Below the pieces are notes generated by a model. The model was not told the origin of the DNA and made no database searches. It was given only the letters and a program-made list of their open reading frames with translations. DNA of 64,000 nt from Citrus sinensis (taxonomy: Eukaryota; Streptophyta; Magnoliopsida; Sapindales; Rutaceae), in contig NC_068559.1 of assembly GCF_022201045.2 (NCBI RefSeq), positions 20,033,501 through 20,097,500 of the forward strand, written 5' to 3'. The position numbers were made by a program, and so were the translations under genes. Positions within the stretch are counted from its first letter, which is position 1, and each line of letters opens with the position of its first letter. Below, piece by piece: positions 1 to 12,338 of the stretch.

Positions 1-139
1 CGTCGAAATGAGGCTAATGATGTGTTAAGAATATAATATTTGGTTGCACTTCGCAATCCAAGTTTGAGCGAGATATATGTTAAAAAATCAATTTAAAATT
101 TACTCACTTTCACTTCATTTAAAAAAAAAAAAAACAAAG

Positions 140-2109
140 TTACTAGGCGTAAATTTTAGAGCATAATTTTAAGGAACTAAATAGTGGGGATAAACGATGA
201 ATGCATGAGAAACTGTTGAAAATCTCAAAATCCCTCTCGATTTGAATTACAACGAGAAAAAAAATGTGGAACAAAAAAAATCGAAAGAATATTTTATGAT
301 TTTTCGAATGGAATAATTAAATAATTTCTGAGTTATGTCTCAATAATTTTCATTGACGCGACATTATTAGGTAGACTGATAACAAACATTCCCAAGTTTA
401 AAACATGTTTTAATGCTACTTATCTTAAGTGCAGGAGATAGTAGAGGCTGGCTAAATTATAATATATGTAACTTACATCAACCTGTAAGTAATTTCTCAT
501 GACCCTTAGTTATTTTACTAATAATAATTGAGTAAAAAAAATTACTTATAAATTGATATAAGTTATATCATATACAACTTAGTAAGTTCCTTTAGTTATT
601 TGACTAATAATAATTGAGTCATAAAAAAGATTACTTATAAATTGATGTAAGTTATATCATATGCAGCTTAGCAAGTTTCCTACCCACTAACCATAAGTGT
701 TTACCCCAACTAAGGAGTCACTAGATTGATATCGGGAATCCAGCCATCGTGTGCATGGTGCCAAGGTACACCAAGTTTTGTCCGTTTTGCCGTTGCTTCA
801 ACGGATGTGTTATTTGGTTATTAACACTACAGACCCTATTGTTTTCTGAAAATGCTCTTTGTTGAAAATTAACGTACCATAGGCATTATCATGAATTTCC
901 TCCTTACTTTATGAGTTAGTGAATTTCCTACTCCATTCATTCTAACTTCTACAATCAACTATACAGCTTAATTTGAAATCTGACATGAAATCAAACACAC
1001 AAGCATCTATTATTTGCATCAAGCATAGCTTTTAATCTCTGTAACTTTTACTTAGGTATTTTGTCATGTATCAATACAACATAATGTTATTCTTAATTTT
1101 CAATAGACTTTCTTCTAAATTTTCCTTCAAAATCCAATAAAATTTTATTTTTTTTAATCGTTCAAGAAAATCAAAGGAAAAATGTGGAGCTGATTGGATT
1201 TGGATGCTAAACAAAGCAAATTGGTTATTAGAAAATCTAACACTTGCACCCTCCACTTTTCATTTAATTTCTAACCACCACAACTAATGAATCTATACAT
1301 TAACAGAAGGGTAAAATCCCACGTAACATCCAATCTCTTCAATAATTTCCTTAAAATCCCACCTCAAATTCATCCACAATTTCAATCTGTTTAACTCACC
1401 ACCATATGTCCATACCTAATCCGAAATCAAAATCAATCACTTATTGAATGCTCTTAAAATAACAACCGGAAACCGAAATACATTAATGCTGAAGGACAAG
1501 AAGAAGAAATAAGAAAAAGACAGCGAAAAATAAGTAAAGAAACGTGTAGGAGAGTGGAAGAAGAAAGAAGAAAGAGATTCCATGTTCTCATAAAAATTTA
1601 AATAAATAGGATTTTTATTTTTCTAGGGAAACAAATAGGACTTTAGATGTTAAATATGAAAACCGGTAGGGACTACAAATAATTGAACCAGAAAACGCCA
1701 CAATTGGGAGAATGTTACACCCTGAGAGCAACATAGTTTTGTCATTGATAATGATATCAATCGAAATTAATATCCCTTTTTAATAGAGTTAGATAAGGTC
1801 AAGTATATAAACTTTGACAAAAGTGATAATTAATTCCATTGGTTGATGAATGATCAGTGGGCAATTTGGTTTGAGGAGTTTCTTCACCAAACAAAACATC
1901 AAAACAATTAGCTCAAAGAAATGCTGTGGAAGGAGCAGTGAGGCTTGGACGCGTTTGATGTGTATTATAATCACATTATTAACCTCCATTAGAAAAGTGT
2001 ATATTCGCTTTAATATGAGTTCGTGGATCAAGAATACAACGAAGTGGTTAACTTAGTTTATATTACTATATTTTTAGAGCATAGTTTTGAGGAACTAAGT
2101 AATGTGGGA
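140..2109. repeat. Dispersed direct repeat (140-190 and 2062-2109)
   Basis: A block of about 45 bp containing TTTTAGAGCATA, then GGAACTAA, then a GTGGGA-type end occurs at 140-190 and again, diverged, at 2062-2109 on the same strand. The roughly 1.9 kb between them holds no recognisable transposon proteins. The pair could be edges of a decayed element or unrelated copies of a repeat. Confidence 0.4.
503..677. repeat. Tandem dimer, about 87-bp unit
   Basis: Two adjacent copies (503-588 and 589-677) share the same order of blocks: a TTAGTTATTT-type start, ACTAATAATAATTGAG, TTACTTATAAATTGAT and a TTATATCATAT segment, ending in AG(T/C)AAGTT. They differ by scattered substitutions and a small indel, so the duplication is not recent. 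No function is implied. Confidence 0.75.
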
Positions 2110-3764
2110 TGATTTAGTCTTTTTACAAATTTTGTCAAAGTTTTGCCAAACTACAATAATATTTTGGTACAAAGAGTATGCATATATGAACATATCTCAT
2201 ATTGTTATGAATTGGAGGAAATGGATGTTATAATTTAAAGGAATCGTATGTAAGTAATTATTTAAAAATGATATCTGAGCAAATAATGCTACATTCATAG
2301 AGAGATGAAAATTGAAGAAACAAGAGTAGAATACTTTCAAGGAGAAAATATATTGTGTCTTATCATTAGTAAGGGAAGAGTAATATATAGGCATTAGTGG
2401 GTGGAGCGCTTGCATTTCTTAATTATAAGAACGTTAATGGAGAGAGCACTTAGGACTGTTAACAATAAAGAAGATAATGGGGAGATCACTATTTGGTGGA
2501 ATCCACATATGCGTTCTACAATTTACAACACATATAAAATATTAAGCAACGTTGTCTTGTGATTGATAAGATCATTAATGTAAAATTAATGAATATGTGT
2601 ATTAAGATGGAAGTTTTGGTATAGATTAGGGGTACTATAAGTTATATTGGAATGAAGAAAATAGAGATAAGAAAACAAATTCATTTGTCTCAATAACATA
2701 TATTCTTTGCCGAGGTTTTTTTTTCTCATGGACAGGACAAATTGAGGTTTGGAGCATAAAAGTTAGAGTTGAACTATTGGCACCCCTATATAATCTTTAT
2801 AAAACCCCTTTCTTATTACAATTACATTAACGAACAAAATAAATCTAATTATGCCATTATATATATATCTCTCTCTCTCTAACTCTTTAAGCCCATACAA
2901 CTACACCAAAGTCTTTTAGAATTTTTGTTCCCTCACAAACAACTTTTTCTTTCTAAACTTATTTTTAATTTAAAAAAATAAATAATATGTATTTGAGTCC
3001 ACTTTAATTCTACTTAATTCATACATATATCTGATTTTTTTTTAGCAAAATATATATGATTTAATAATTCAAAATTTTATAAAAAACAATATTTGTAATT
3101 AGAGTTGTTTGGAGGAAACTGAATTGTTTTTCTTTTTGAATAAAAAAGAAACTGAAAAAATAGAAAAGGATGTTTTGGGAATTATAGAAGGTTTGGATAG
3201 AAAAGGGGTTTGAAAAGAATGTTACAAGGGTGATAATAGTCCCACTCTAAAAGTTAAGGCCCCACGCATTTCAATCATGGGCTGGAGCTTGACCCACATC
3301 TCTAACCATCCAGCATCCGGAGAATCAACAAATATCAGCTGGGCAATCTGAATTGGCCCATGGAGTTGGACTATGATCCTGTTACCTAATGATCCGATTC
3401 TTGGGGTCGGGAACCAAAGTTAAAATAGATAATGATTTATTTAAAATATATCAAATATTTTAGAAAATGACAATTTCCCGTAGCTTGGTGAAATAGTAAA
3501 AGATCCTCTTACTTCAAAATATGGTCACACATAATTTTTTTAAAGATACATAGACTCGTTTTTAAACAAGTCTTAGAAATTTGTAAAACATTTTTGAACC
3601 TATTACCACAAGGATTATTTTGTTATTTCTCCGATACATTTAGAATAATTTAACATTTAATCACAAATCCGTGATGATAGACCGAAATTTAGGTTAGAGA
3701 AAAGGTTTCACTGCGTATAAATTATCCTCCACTAATTATAAGTAAACAGTTTCCAAACTTTCTA

Positions 3765-3979
3765 TTTTTTTTTTTTTTGGTTTTGACCACGAGGTATCTT
3801 GGGGAGGGCCCCAACTGTGGGAGGCACCTTTAAGCCTGTACCACAACCCAGATTAGAAGTCCTCGCTCGAACCGAGAGGCACAGATTCTCCCAACAAAGA
3901 CGACTTCCCTGCGACTCGAATTGAGGAGCAAACCCAGTCAAGCCACTTAAGGGGACTCCATTGCCAGTGGAGCCAACAC
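3765..3979 (-). mobile_element. Candidate tRNA-derived SINE
   Basis: On the minus strand the unit opens with a box-A-like TGGCTCCACTGG (about 3960-3975), has a box-B-like AATTCGAGTCG (about 3912-3922), and ends in a 14-base A tract (plus-strand T run 3765-3778). GC content is clearly above its surroundings. Flanks AAACTTTCTAT (left) and ACACTTTGTAT (right) could be a diverged target-site duplication. Pol III box spacing and an A tail are typical of plant SINEs, but I cannot match it to a named family. Confidence 0.45.
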
Positions 3980-4267
3980 TTTGTATTCATTAACTTCTTA
4001 TAATCAAGCCAAAATGTGAATCGAAATCTACTTTTTTCTTTATATTCTTTTATGTTTAGATTGATTCTAAAAAGATAAAAAAATCAGTACAAGAAATATA
4101 TACAAATTCTTAATATCAGTTTAGATCTTGCTTCTCACATAACGTTCTTTCTCTCTCACTCCAAAATTCTTCTACGTCTGTGTGTGAGAGAACAGTTTGT
4201 GTATAAAATATATTACATGGTCATTTCTTGGTCGGTAATTTTAAGTATAATTAATATTATAAATAAC

Positions 4268-5116
4268 CAGGGGCGGGCCCAAGAATTTATATTACCTCGG
4301 GTTAAAACACTATTTTTTAATTATGAAATCTGACATTACAACATATAATAACATATAATTGTATAGAATTAATAAATCAATTAAGAATTTTATGCTAAAT
4401 TAAATCAATATATGTAATTACAATCAATTAAAACTCACAAGTAAAACTTTAATGTTTGAAGTCAAGTACTTAATTAATAGATTTAAATAAATCAAACAAC
4501 TAAAATTTATTCATCTTTTAAAATTATAAATATATTGTTAGTCAAAAATTTAAATAATAAATGAAACTCATTTAGTAAAAACATATTTAAGTGTCGCTGT
4601 TTCTTTGGTAGGCGCTCTAACTCTCTTTTGAAGAATCAGATGCCGATAATTCTTTTATCAAAAACTCCTCAAAATACTCAAATTTTATTTTCTTACCTAT
4701 ACTCTTAGCTAATGTAAATACTAAATGAAAACTCAAAATTCACATAAAAAATTTATGAAAATGTTGGTATTGCTATTACATGTCATTTTTGTAAGTATTT
4801 TTAATACTAGTGACAATTTATATTAGATTGGCTTATTTTTTTTTTCAATTATATATTTTTTAAATAAACTAAAACAATAATAACATTAGCCCTCTAATGT
4901 TTTCAATCTATTCAAATAAATATACAAATTAATCATTTTATAAAATAAGTCACTAATTTCAAATAAAAAATATAATTAATTAAGGACATATTTGAAAATA
5001 AAATAAAAATTCTATTATTATATAAATTTAATAAAAACATGAGGGATATGAAATAATTTTTTCCTGATCAAGACTAGGCTACAGTCCAGTGTAACCCAAC
5101 TATAGGCTCGCCACTG
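4268..5116. mobile_element. hAT-type non-autonomous DNA transposon (MITE-like)
   Basis: The left end reads CAGGGGCGGGCC. The right end, read inward on the other strand, is CAGTGGCGAGCC, a short inverted repeat of the type seen in hAT elements. The flanking 8-mers are TAAATAAC (4260-4267) and TAAATAAT (5117-5124), a 7/8 match to the 8-bp duplication expected for hAT. The 849-bp interior is AT-rich with no transposase, so the element needs a transposase in trans. Confidence 0.75.
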
Positions 5117-5158
5117 TAAATAATAATAATAAGAGTATTTATAAATAGACTACTCTTA

Positions 5159-5563
5159 GGATTTGTTTGGTACACGATATTACATGGGATTGCATTAGCT
5201 AATGCAATGCAACCCATGTTTGGTAAATTTTCTTGTTCACATTACGATGTACTATAATACACCATAATATGAATAGTTCAGAATTAAATAAACTTGGGGG
5301 GGGGGGGGGTGGGTTTCTGTAATACGGTCTTGTTCACATTTGCTTTTTTTTTTATAATTCCTTTAGTTAAAATAATAAATAAATAAATAAATAATATTAA
5401 ATAAAATTAAAAACTCAAATAATCTTAAAATATTAATTTAACAAAAATATTAAAATGAAAAATTATTTTATACAATACAGTCTATATTATACCAATATAA
5501 TATTATATTACAACTTAATGTAATATAATTAATGTAATAGAATATAATGTGCCAAAAGCACTT
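5159..5563. mobile_element. Candidate PIF/Harbinger-type MITE
   Basis: The ends GGATTTGTTTGGTAC and, read inward from the right, AAGTGCTTTTGGCAC are an imperfect inverted repeat flanked by TTA on both sides (5156-5158, 5564-5566). Near the left end is a palindrome around GCATTAGCTAATGC. A long G run lies at about 5297-5310. There is no coding capacity. TTA is a weak duplication signal in AT-rich DNA, hence the modest confidence. Its ends resemble those of the element at 34048-34831. Confidence 0.45.
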
Positions 5564-5907
5564 TTAAAATTATTAGAATGAGATTTTAAAAAATAAAAAA
5601 GCTTATTAGAATTTAGTATTAAATGTGCAGGCCCATCTTCGATCATGTTTACACATTTTTAGCCCAAAAAGCTCAAAACTTCTAGTGGGTTAATTTCATT
5701 TGAAAACGAGTAGTTAAAAGAAAATAATACACGCGCCTGGTGGTCTACTGCTTTTGGTATTCTCAGTTTCTCACGAGGAGTAACAAAATTCATATATGAG
5801 TATATACTCTCAGGAAAAAAACAAAATTCAATTACAACAACAATAACGAAAAAAGTTAATAAATTCAACTTCAACCATCAAAACTATTGCATATCACTTG
5901 GACACTC

Positions 5908-5952
5908 CATTATTATTATTATTATTATTATTATTCATTCATTCATTCAAAT
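5908..5952. repeat. (ATT)n then (ATTC)n microsatellite
   Basis: About nine ATT units run directly into four ATTC units. It lies about 420 bp upstream of the HINT3-type start codon. Confidence 0.9.
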
Positions 5953-6149
5953 TACGAAGTTAATAAATTTGAATATATCACACTACAAATTAAAAACTTC
6001 TTCATTCGATAAACTAAGAAACATCTTGAAAATAAAATTAAAAATTAATTAATTAATTAATTACACAGCCAATTGATAAAAATTCAAAAATACAATTTGT
6101 TTATGGGATTGAGAGAGGACAAAACTTTTTTTTTTTAAAAATAAAAATC

Positions 6150-6240
6150 ATGCTTGTGGTCCGGTGGATGAAATTGGATAAGCCACCAATCGACCAGTCA
6201 CTATTACAACTTCACATCCTCACAGAACAATCGGTTCGAA
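6150..6240 (+). mobile_element. Possible SINE head (tRNA-like promoter boxes)
   Basis: TGGTCCGGTGG (about 6157-6167) resembles a pol III box A, and GGTTCGAACTTCG (about 6229-6241) resembles a box B. The spacing is long and no A tail follows, so this may be a truncated SINE or chance. It lies about 130 bp upstream of the HINT3 start codon. Confidence 0.25.
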
Positions 6241-6369
6241 CTTCGAACAATAATAATACATATAATAATACATAATACTTCCAATTCCTCTCTTCTCCTT
6301 TCTCTCAGAATGAACATGACGACGCACGTGGCGAATTCACAGACACCGATATCATAGGTATAGCCTCAA

Positions 6370-9300
6370 ATGGGAACACCGAAACGGAGGCTTGCTGTCC
6401 TCTCCTCACATTTACTCCCCACAGGTCCGGCTCCTTCTTCTTCTTCTTCGTCAGGCGTTTCGGCGTCGTTTTGCGCGCAGCAGCGATTGAGTCGTTCGCA
6501 GGAGAGCGGTCATGAAAACGACTGCGTTTTTTGCAAGATTATCCGGGGCGAATCTCCTGCTGTCAAGGTAAATTTCGAAAAAATAAGGTGCTAGGTGAAT
6601 TTTTTTTTTTTTTTAAGGCTTTAATTGTTTGATCTGGTTTTCAGTTTTGTTTGTTACAGCTCTATGAAGACGACACGTGCCTGTGTATTTTGGATACCAA
6701 TCCTCTGAGTCTTGGGTAAGGTATCATCTATCCAATATAAATTTTTATTACATTCTTGCTGATGTTAGTAGAATTAGAAGGTTCTGGAAATGAAGTCTGT
6801 ACTCGTGAGTCTGTGATAATTTATACGTTCATTTTTGTTTTCGAAATCTTTGATTTTAATTTTATTTTGTTTGTGGTCTGCTCATTACAGTTTCGTGCTT
6901 GTTTCTTAGGCACTCTCTTATTGTCCCGAAATCTCATTTCTCTTGCTTGGATGCGACTCCTCCATCTGTAAGTAAATTTCTAGTTTGTGGAGTCCTTATG
7001 CATTGTCTGTTTTATATAATGTGTATTGTCATTGTTACTTTATAATACAAGGATTGACTAATATTAGGTATATATAAGATACAAACTCCAACAAAAATTT
7101 GGTTTATCTTGCACAAAACTTGAAATTTCTAGAACAAAAGTTGAAATGAACTTGAAAATTAACAACATGGGCACTTCTTGGCGAGCAGAAGATTTCGGTT
7201 GAGATTGGTGGTTGTGGCTATCATATCTCTGTCCAGTATTGTTGTATCTACGAAGGAACTCCCATTTCAGAATGAGGTAAAAGGTCCATGTAAAAGAATT
7301 TGCTTGTTGAAGCAGTTGTTAGTAGTATTTATGAAGCAAAGATTCTTTCATGACTTTGGCTGACTTACAACTGTATCATGGTTGTGTGTCTGTCTCTCCA
7401 TGTGTTTGAAATTACTGAGGAAATCGAAAAAAAAAAAAAAAAAAATCTGGTTTGCATCAAACCATGTTGATGTCATGATATACTTCTCAAAGACTGTGAG
7501 AAGGTGCTGCTATAAGACATATGAAGCAAGTGAACACACAGTTTACATCAAAACATGGTAAATTCACTCTAAACAATTTGTAGGGTACTTATGGAGTCAT
7601 AGTGAATGTTTGAGTTGGGTGTTCCAGTCACAGCGCCAGCAAGTGGGAAGTTCTGGATATTGGAAATACAGGATAAGATAGATTGTGCTGTCTTGTTTTT
7701 CGTGGTTCTACTTTTATCAAACTTTTACCATTTCACTGTGAACCTCTTGAAGGAACCTTGAGGTGCATGTATGAGCATTTTGACAGCGTTCTTTCTGGTT
7801 CTCCATTCTCTACAACAAAATTAGAATCTGAATGTTTCTCATGTAGATATTTGCCAGTACTTTCAAATCATGGTCTTTCCAGTAATAGTAGTTTGTATTC
7901 TAATATAGGATTATATGTTTTTGCTTAATGGATGCCTTTTTGACAATAGGGGCTCAAATGTCTTAATAAATAGTAATCCTGTCTGTTGTAGTCACGACAC
8001 ATGCATGATTACTAACGTATAATTGTCTGTCCATTTGTTCAAACATTAGATTCTACCGGTCAAGGAGAATAATAATTCTGTTAAGTGTGTAGTAATATCC
8101 TCATTGATCAAACTCTCATTTCCTATAAGATTTCTTGCCCATTTTATGTTGCTGGAGTTTGCCATCCCTTTTAAAAATTTCAGTACAGGAGTTCTTATCT
8201 AGAAAGATCCATTTTTCTTTGTCTTTTATGTGTATTTCAATGAGTTTGTTGGGCAGGTGGTAGCTGCAATGTGCGCAAAGGTACCTTTAATCAGCAATGC
8301 AATCATGAAAGCCACAGATGCTGGTATGTGCCAAATTTTCTATACGGCGGTTACAACTAAGTTATCTCACTCTCACCTCCCTCTTTTTTTCTTGCCCAGT
8401 TACTCTCTTGGCTTCTTGGCTCTATCATGTATAAAAAGTGCTACTGGTTGGGGGTATTTTGGCATTGTGAATGTGATTTCAGTGATGTCACATGGACAAT
8501 AGTGATAAAATTATGGAGACCAAATTTTGTTGTTCAGTAATATCTGTTAGAATGTCATTGTTGACAGTGAATATTTTTCTGATGTATATGAGTTACATAT
8601 ACTGAAACTTCTTGTTAGACACACTATTGTACTTATTTAGTTATTTGTTTTGTGCATTTGCTTTGAATGATTTGATACTGCATGTGGGAGTGGCTGATTT
8701 GCTTTTCATGAACTTGTTCATTGGGTAAATTACAGGGTGATTAGGTACTTGCATGAAGCAATGAATTTCAGTGTCCTGGCTCTTATGGCCCGTGATTTCT
8801 GTTCTATATAGCAAATCTTCTATGGCCTGAAGACATTAGCTTTGACTTTCCTAGTCTTTCATGATAATGATTCTTGATATTGTAAACATACAGCGATGGT
8901 TTCATACTTGTCTATGCTACTTTAGATGTTCTTTCTCATTACGTCCTCGAAGAGGAATATTTGATGTTAGGCAGCTTAAATGTTGAGGTTATGCTAATGA
9001 AAACATCAGTTCATCAACATAGTGACTCTACTTCTGCAAAGTGATGGGACCATTTGTAAATCTTACAAGAGAAATGTTTTATGCTTCTTCATTACGCATT
9101 GCTGTACTAGCAAAACTGTTCCTATCAGCAGATTAATTTATCCTATTTGGCATTTGAATGATGCAGATTCATTCAACTTGCTGGTTAACAATGGTGCAGC
9201 TGCTGGCCAGGTTATATTTCACGTAAGTTGTTACAAGTTCCAGTCAAAAGGATCTTGACAATAAATTGCATGCCAATATATTGTATTTGTCTTCTTTCTT

Positions 9301-9685
9301 TCCTTCCCCACCTCTTTTGTTTGGTTTATCAAACTGAACTTAGATGTAGTGTTGTGGCAATTATTTGATCTACATTGACGAGAACAATAAATTTTGACAT
9401 TTTGGTTTTGAAATTTGGAAATTTCAGACTCATATCCATATAATTCCCAGAAAGGCACATGATTGCTTATGGACTTCTGAGGTAACTGTTACTTATTTGC
9501 TTTCTTATTCCTTGCAAGCAAAACTTCAAGGAGAGATCAATTAATGTTTGGAGTTTTTCCAGAGTTTGAGGCGGCGTCCCTTAAAGATAGACCAGGAAAC
9601 CTCTCAACTGGCTGATCAAGTACGAGAAAAGTTATCAAACATTTGTGAATGTAGTAGCAAGGGTCAAGAATCCAGTCTCTCATGA
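6370..9685 (+). CDS. HINT3: HIT-domain adenylylsulfatase, HINT3-type
   Basis: Seven exons join in frame: 6370-6567, 6660-6715, 6910-6967, 8257-8323, 9167-9222, 9428-9481 and 9563-9685. They give 203 codons plus TGA, and every intron is GT-AG. Residues 1-49 form a Ser-rich, basic N-terminal extension that may be an organelle-targeting peptide. The histidine-triad domain follows: Cys52-x-x-Cys55, an ILDTNPLSLGHSLIVPKSH core, and the catalytic HTHIH triad at 145-149 before IIPRKAH. HINT3-type proteins in plants hydrolyse adenosine 5'-phosphosulfate and related AMP conjugates; that activity here is inferred from family. The length matches Arabidopsis HINT3 (about 200 residues). The ATG at 6370 was chosen as the first in-frame start of exon 1. 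A truncated LINE is inserted 266 bp past the stop and could affect the 3' end of the transcript. Confidence 0.9.
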
Positions 9686-9951
9686 ATCGTGATGTTTTAT
9701 TGGATCAGTGATTGTTGTAATTTACTTATTGAGTTATGACTGTGACATCAATAGTATGCTCATTCTTGCATGGCTTGCAATTAGTTACTAAAAGGTTCTG
9801 ATACCATAGATAGCCATAGTTGTTCTCGGCTGCGAATATCTTCCTTCTAGTTTCTTGTCTTTGATTGCTGGTTCAATGACAGATTGTTAGATTCAGATGG
9901 GAGGTTTCTCCCTTCAATTTAACTTTTGGTTACCCATGAGAGTATTCTCTT

Positions 9952-10946
9952 TTTTTTTTTGGTGGAAACTGAAACTTCGTTGATTAAAACTGTTACATAT
10001 ATTTGTTCTTATATGTATAAGCATAGATCTCGCTTGGAGCTTCCTCTATCCAAACTTTCTCGATAGAATTACATAGAGTCGATTTAGCTAGATGATGTGC
10101 AGCTCCATTGTGAGATCGTGGAGTAAAAATAACTTTAAAAGAGCTTTCAAAAGAAGATATGATTTCTTGAATTTCAGAGATTAACCACCTCACTTCACAG
10201 CAGCTGGCTATTTTGTCACTAATGAGACTAACCACATTAAGAGAGTCTGATTCAATTATAGCTGGAGCCAGCCCAATGTCCTTCACAAATCGACTTCCTT
10301 TTTGCACAGCAACAACTTCCACAAACCCTACATCTCCATAAAAAAAATCACCCTGCAAATAGAAGATGCCATAACTGCACCCTCCAAATTACGAATCAAC
10401 ACTTCGAGCTGCCATTACTTCACCCTCTGAATTACAAATTAATACTGCAACACTAGTATAATCATCCTTGAAACTGACAGTCGCATCAACATTCATTTTA
10501 TACTGTAATTTAGGAGGACTTTGGCAACACAGGCTGAGATTATTAGACTTAGTACTCGCATTGGTTCCACTTTACAGAGTGCCCGCTTTAAACAAATTCA
10601 CTATATTCTCAACTCCAATGACAACTTCTTGAGGCGTACTGACAGCATTACTATGAATCATGTGATTCCTGCTAGCCAAATTGACCAACACAAAGCCACC
10701 CATTCCTCTCGTCAACTTCTAAACCTTCTTCTTACACCCACTAAGGTATGATAATTATACTCATAAGCAAAAACAGAACAAGGGTGTAAAGAAGCAACAG
10801 GAATTTTCCTTTTATGCAAATTTGGATAGGTCGGTAGAATATTGAAAAGAAAACTCTCTAGTAAAATATTTTGATCTTTGTTGGTAGGGACATATTTCAA
10901 AAAATACTTCTGCCATCCAGTATTATTACCTGAACTGGAAGGCATG
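9952..10946 (-). mobile_element. 5'-truncated LINE with 18-bp target-site duplication
   Basis: Identical 18-mers CCATGAGAGTATTCTCTT flank the insert at 9934-9951 and 10947-10964. The insert ends (minus strand) in a short A tail, seen as plus-strand Ts at 9951-9960. On the minus strand about 10945-10710 encodes a stretch like the zf-RVT region of plant LINEs (ILPTYPNLHKRKIPV), and about 10500-9993 encodes an RNase H-like domain. The truncated 5' end, A tail and long duplication are standard for target-primed LINE insertion. Confidence 0.9.
9993..10500 (-). pseudogene. LINE RNase H-like domain, broken
   Basis: Minus-strand translation gives an N-terminal MNVDATV start of the RVT_3/RNase H-like domain, an in-frame stop, then an open stretch with IIESDSLNVVSLI (containing the conserved Asp) and SHNGAAHHLAK near the C-terminus. 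This is the 3'-most coding part of plant L1-type LINEs. The internal stop and loss of everything upstream make it a dead fragment. Confidence 0.8.
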
Positions 10947-10964
10947 CCATGAGAGTATTCTCTT

Positions 10965-12005
10965 ATTGCTAGCAAAATGTTGAAATCCAAAGAAAAGTCT
11001 ATTAACCATGGCTAACTTCTGCGTTTGGCGGATGATAGTTAAGTTGCACTTGCAAGAGTAAAAACTCTTTCAAAATTTTTTATATTATATCTAAAATTCT
11101 AGTGCAATGAAATAATAATGATGATTGTTTGGGGGAAAAGTAGAAGATCAAAGAAAAATGTCACATGTTGATATGGAGTTTTGTTGCTAAAGTAATTACA
11201 AGAATGTTGGTCTACACCACCTACCCCAAGTGTTCTGTAAGATACTCGGGTTAGCAAATAAGGATAAAAAGGTCAGAAAAATATTTTTAAAAAATGTAAG
11301 GAATGAAAGAGACATAATTCCAAAAATGATTGGCTGAGTCTCTAGTAAAAAATATGAATCAACGAGAAAATCTTGTGTTATAAAAGAGGGGACAACAGTC
11401 TGTCACACTAGCAAATAAGCCAAAATGGTTGATGCTATGATAGTTGGGACATTCTCGTGTAAATTCTCAACAACTTTAATAGAAGTACGCGGGACCATCA
11501 CACTATGTCTAACAAGTATATATTCCTCAAACTTGCTCTCTACGTTTTTTTTTTTTTAAACATTCAAGCCACCACACGTACGAAGAACAAGGATATTTCT
11601 GACATGACAACAAAGAACGCCAGTAAAATAACGCCAGCTTGCACGGCAGTCGTGGTACACCTTATGATAATATTCATATTTGATTTTCATCACAACAACC
11701 AACATACACACTACGAGGGTTGAGGTTCCTTCAACTTCCAGGCTCCATTACTGAGAGCGTGCAAGCTCTCTAACTTAAGATAATCCAACTCTGATTTGAG
11801 TATTGGAGTGTGGTCGCCGGTCATCCCCGACTTTACCTCTGACATCTTTCTCGTTATTTTGCAAGTTTAAGGCGACTTTTAGAGTTTTCCGCATCTAAAT
11901 TAAATTTCTCACTTTATCAACCACTCTTCCTTTACTTCATAAAAATCAAAACAATTTGCACACCCAGAACAAGCGAGTCACACCTCGCTTTCCAATAAAA
12001 ATAAA
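10965..12005. other. Intergenic, no gene recognised
   Basis: This lies between the truncated LINE and the Pack-MULE. A short plus-strand frame near 11505-11723 has a hydrophobic start but no homology I recognise. No other structure was seen. Confidence 0.5.
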
Positions 12006-12338
12006 GAGTGCTGCTAAACATCGGGAACCCTGAGAGAACGCTGAGAGAAACGGCAGCTTGTGCTGCCTTCCCCCCCTCCCCCCCCCCCACGTGAGTAATA
12101 GATATCTGTCCCCCATGTGACTTTCAAATCATTTTCCTTCTTCCACTTCCTTCTTCGCTTTCAACAGATCCGTTCCAGCACTCATTCACTCCCTTTCAAC
12201 TCATTTTCCTTTCTATTTTCAACTCCTTCTCCAGCACTGCCACATGAACTCCAACTCCCACAATTATTTTGGTAATTGTATTGTTGATAATTATTTTAAT
12301 AATTAATTTATGATACAGTCAAATTGTCTTAATAGCAT

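Larger units (their letters stand above)
1..3764. other. AT-rich intergenic stretch, no gene recognised
   Basis: Short open frames on both strands are AT-rich and show no domain, conserved motif or credible splice structure. Apart from the two repeat features listed separately (503-677 and the 140-190/2062-2109 pair) and short homopolymers and a CT run near 2870, I see nothing to annotate. The stretch is probably old transposon-derived DNA. Confidence 0.6.

Noticed and set aside
466..720. Possible CRISPR-like or satellite array from the repeated blocks
   Set aside because: Only two diverged copies and no regular spacers; a simple tandem dimer in plant DNA.
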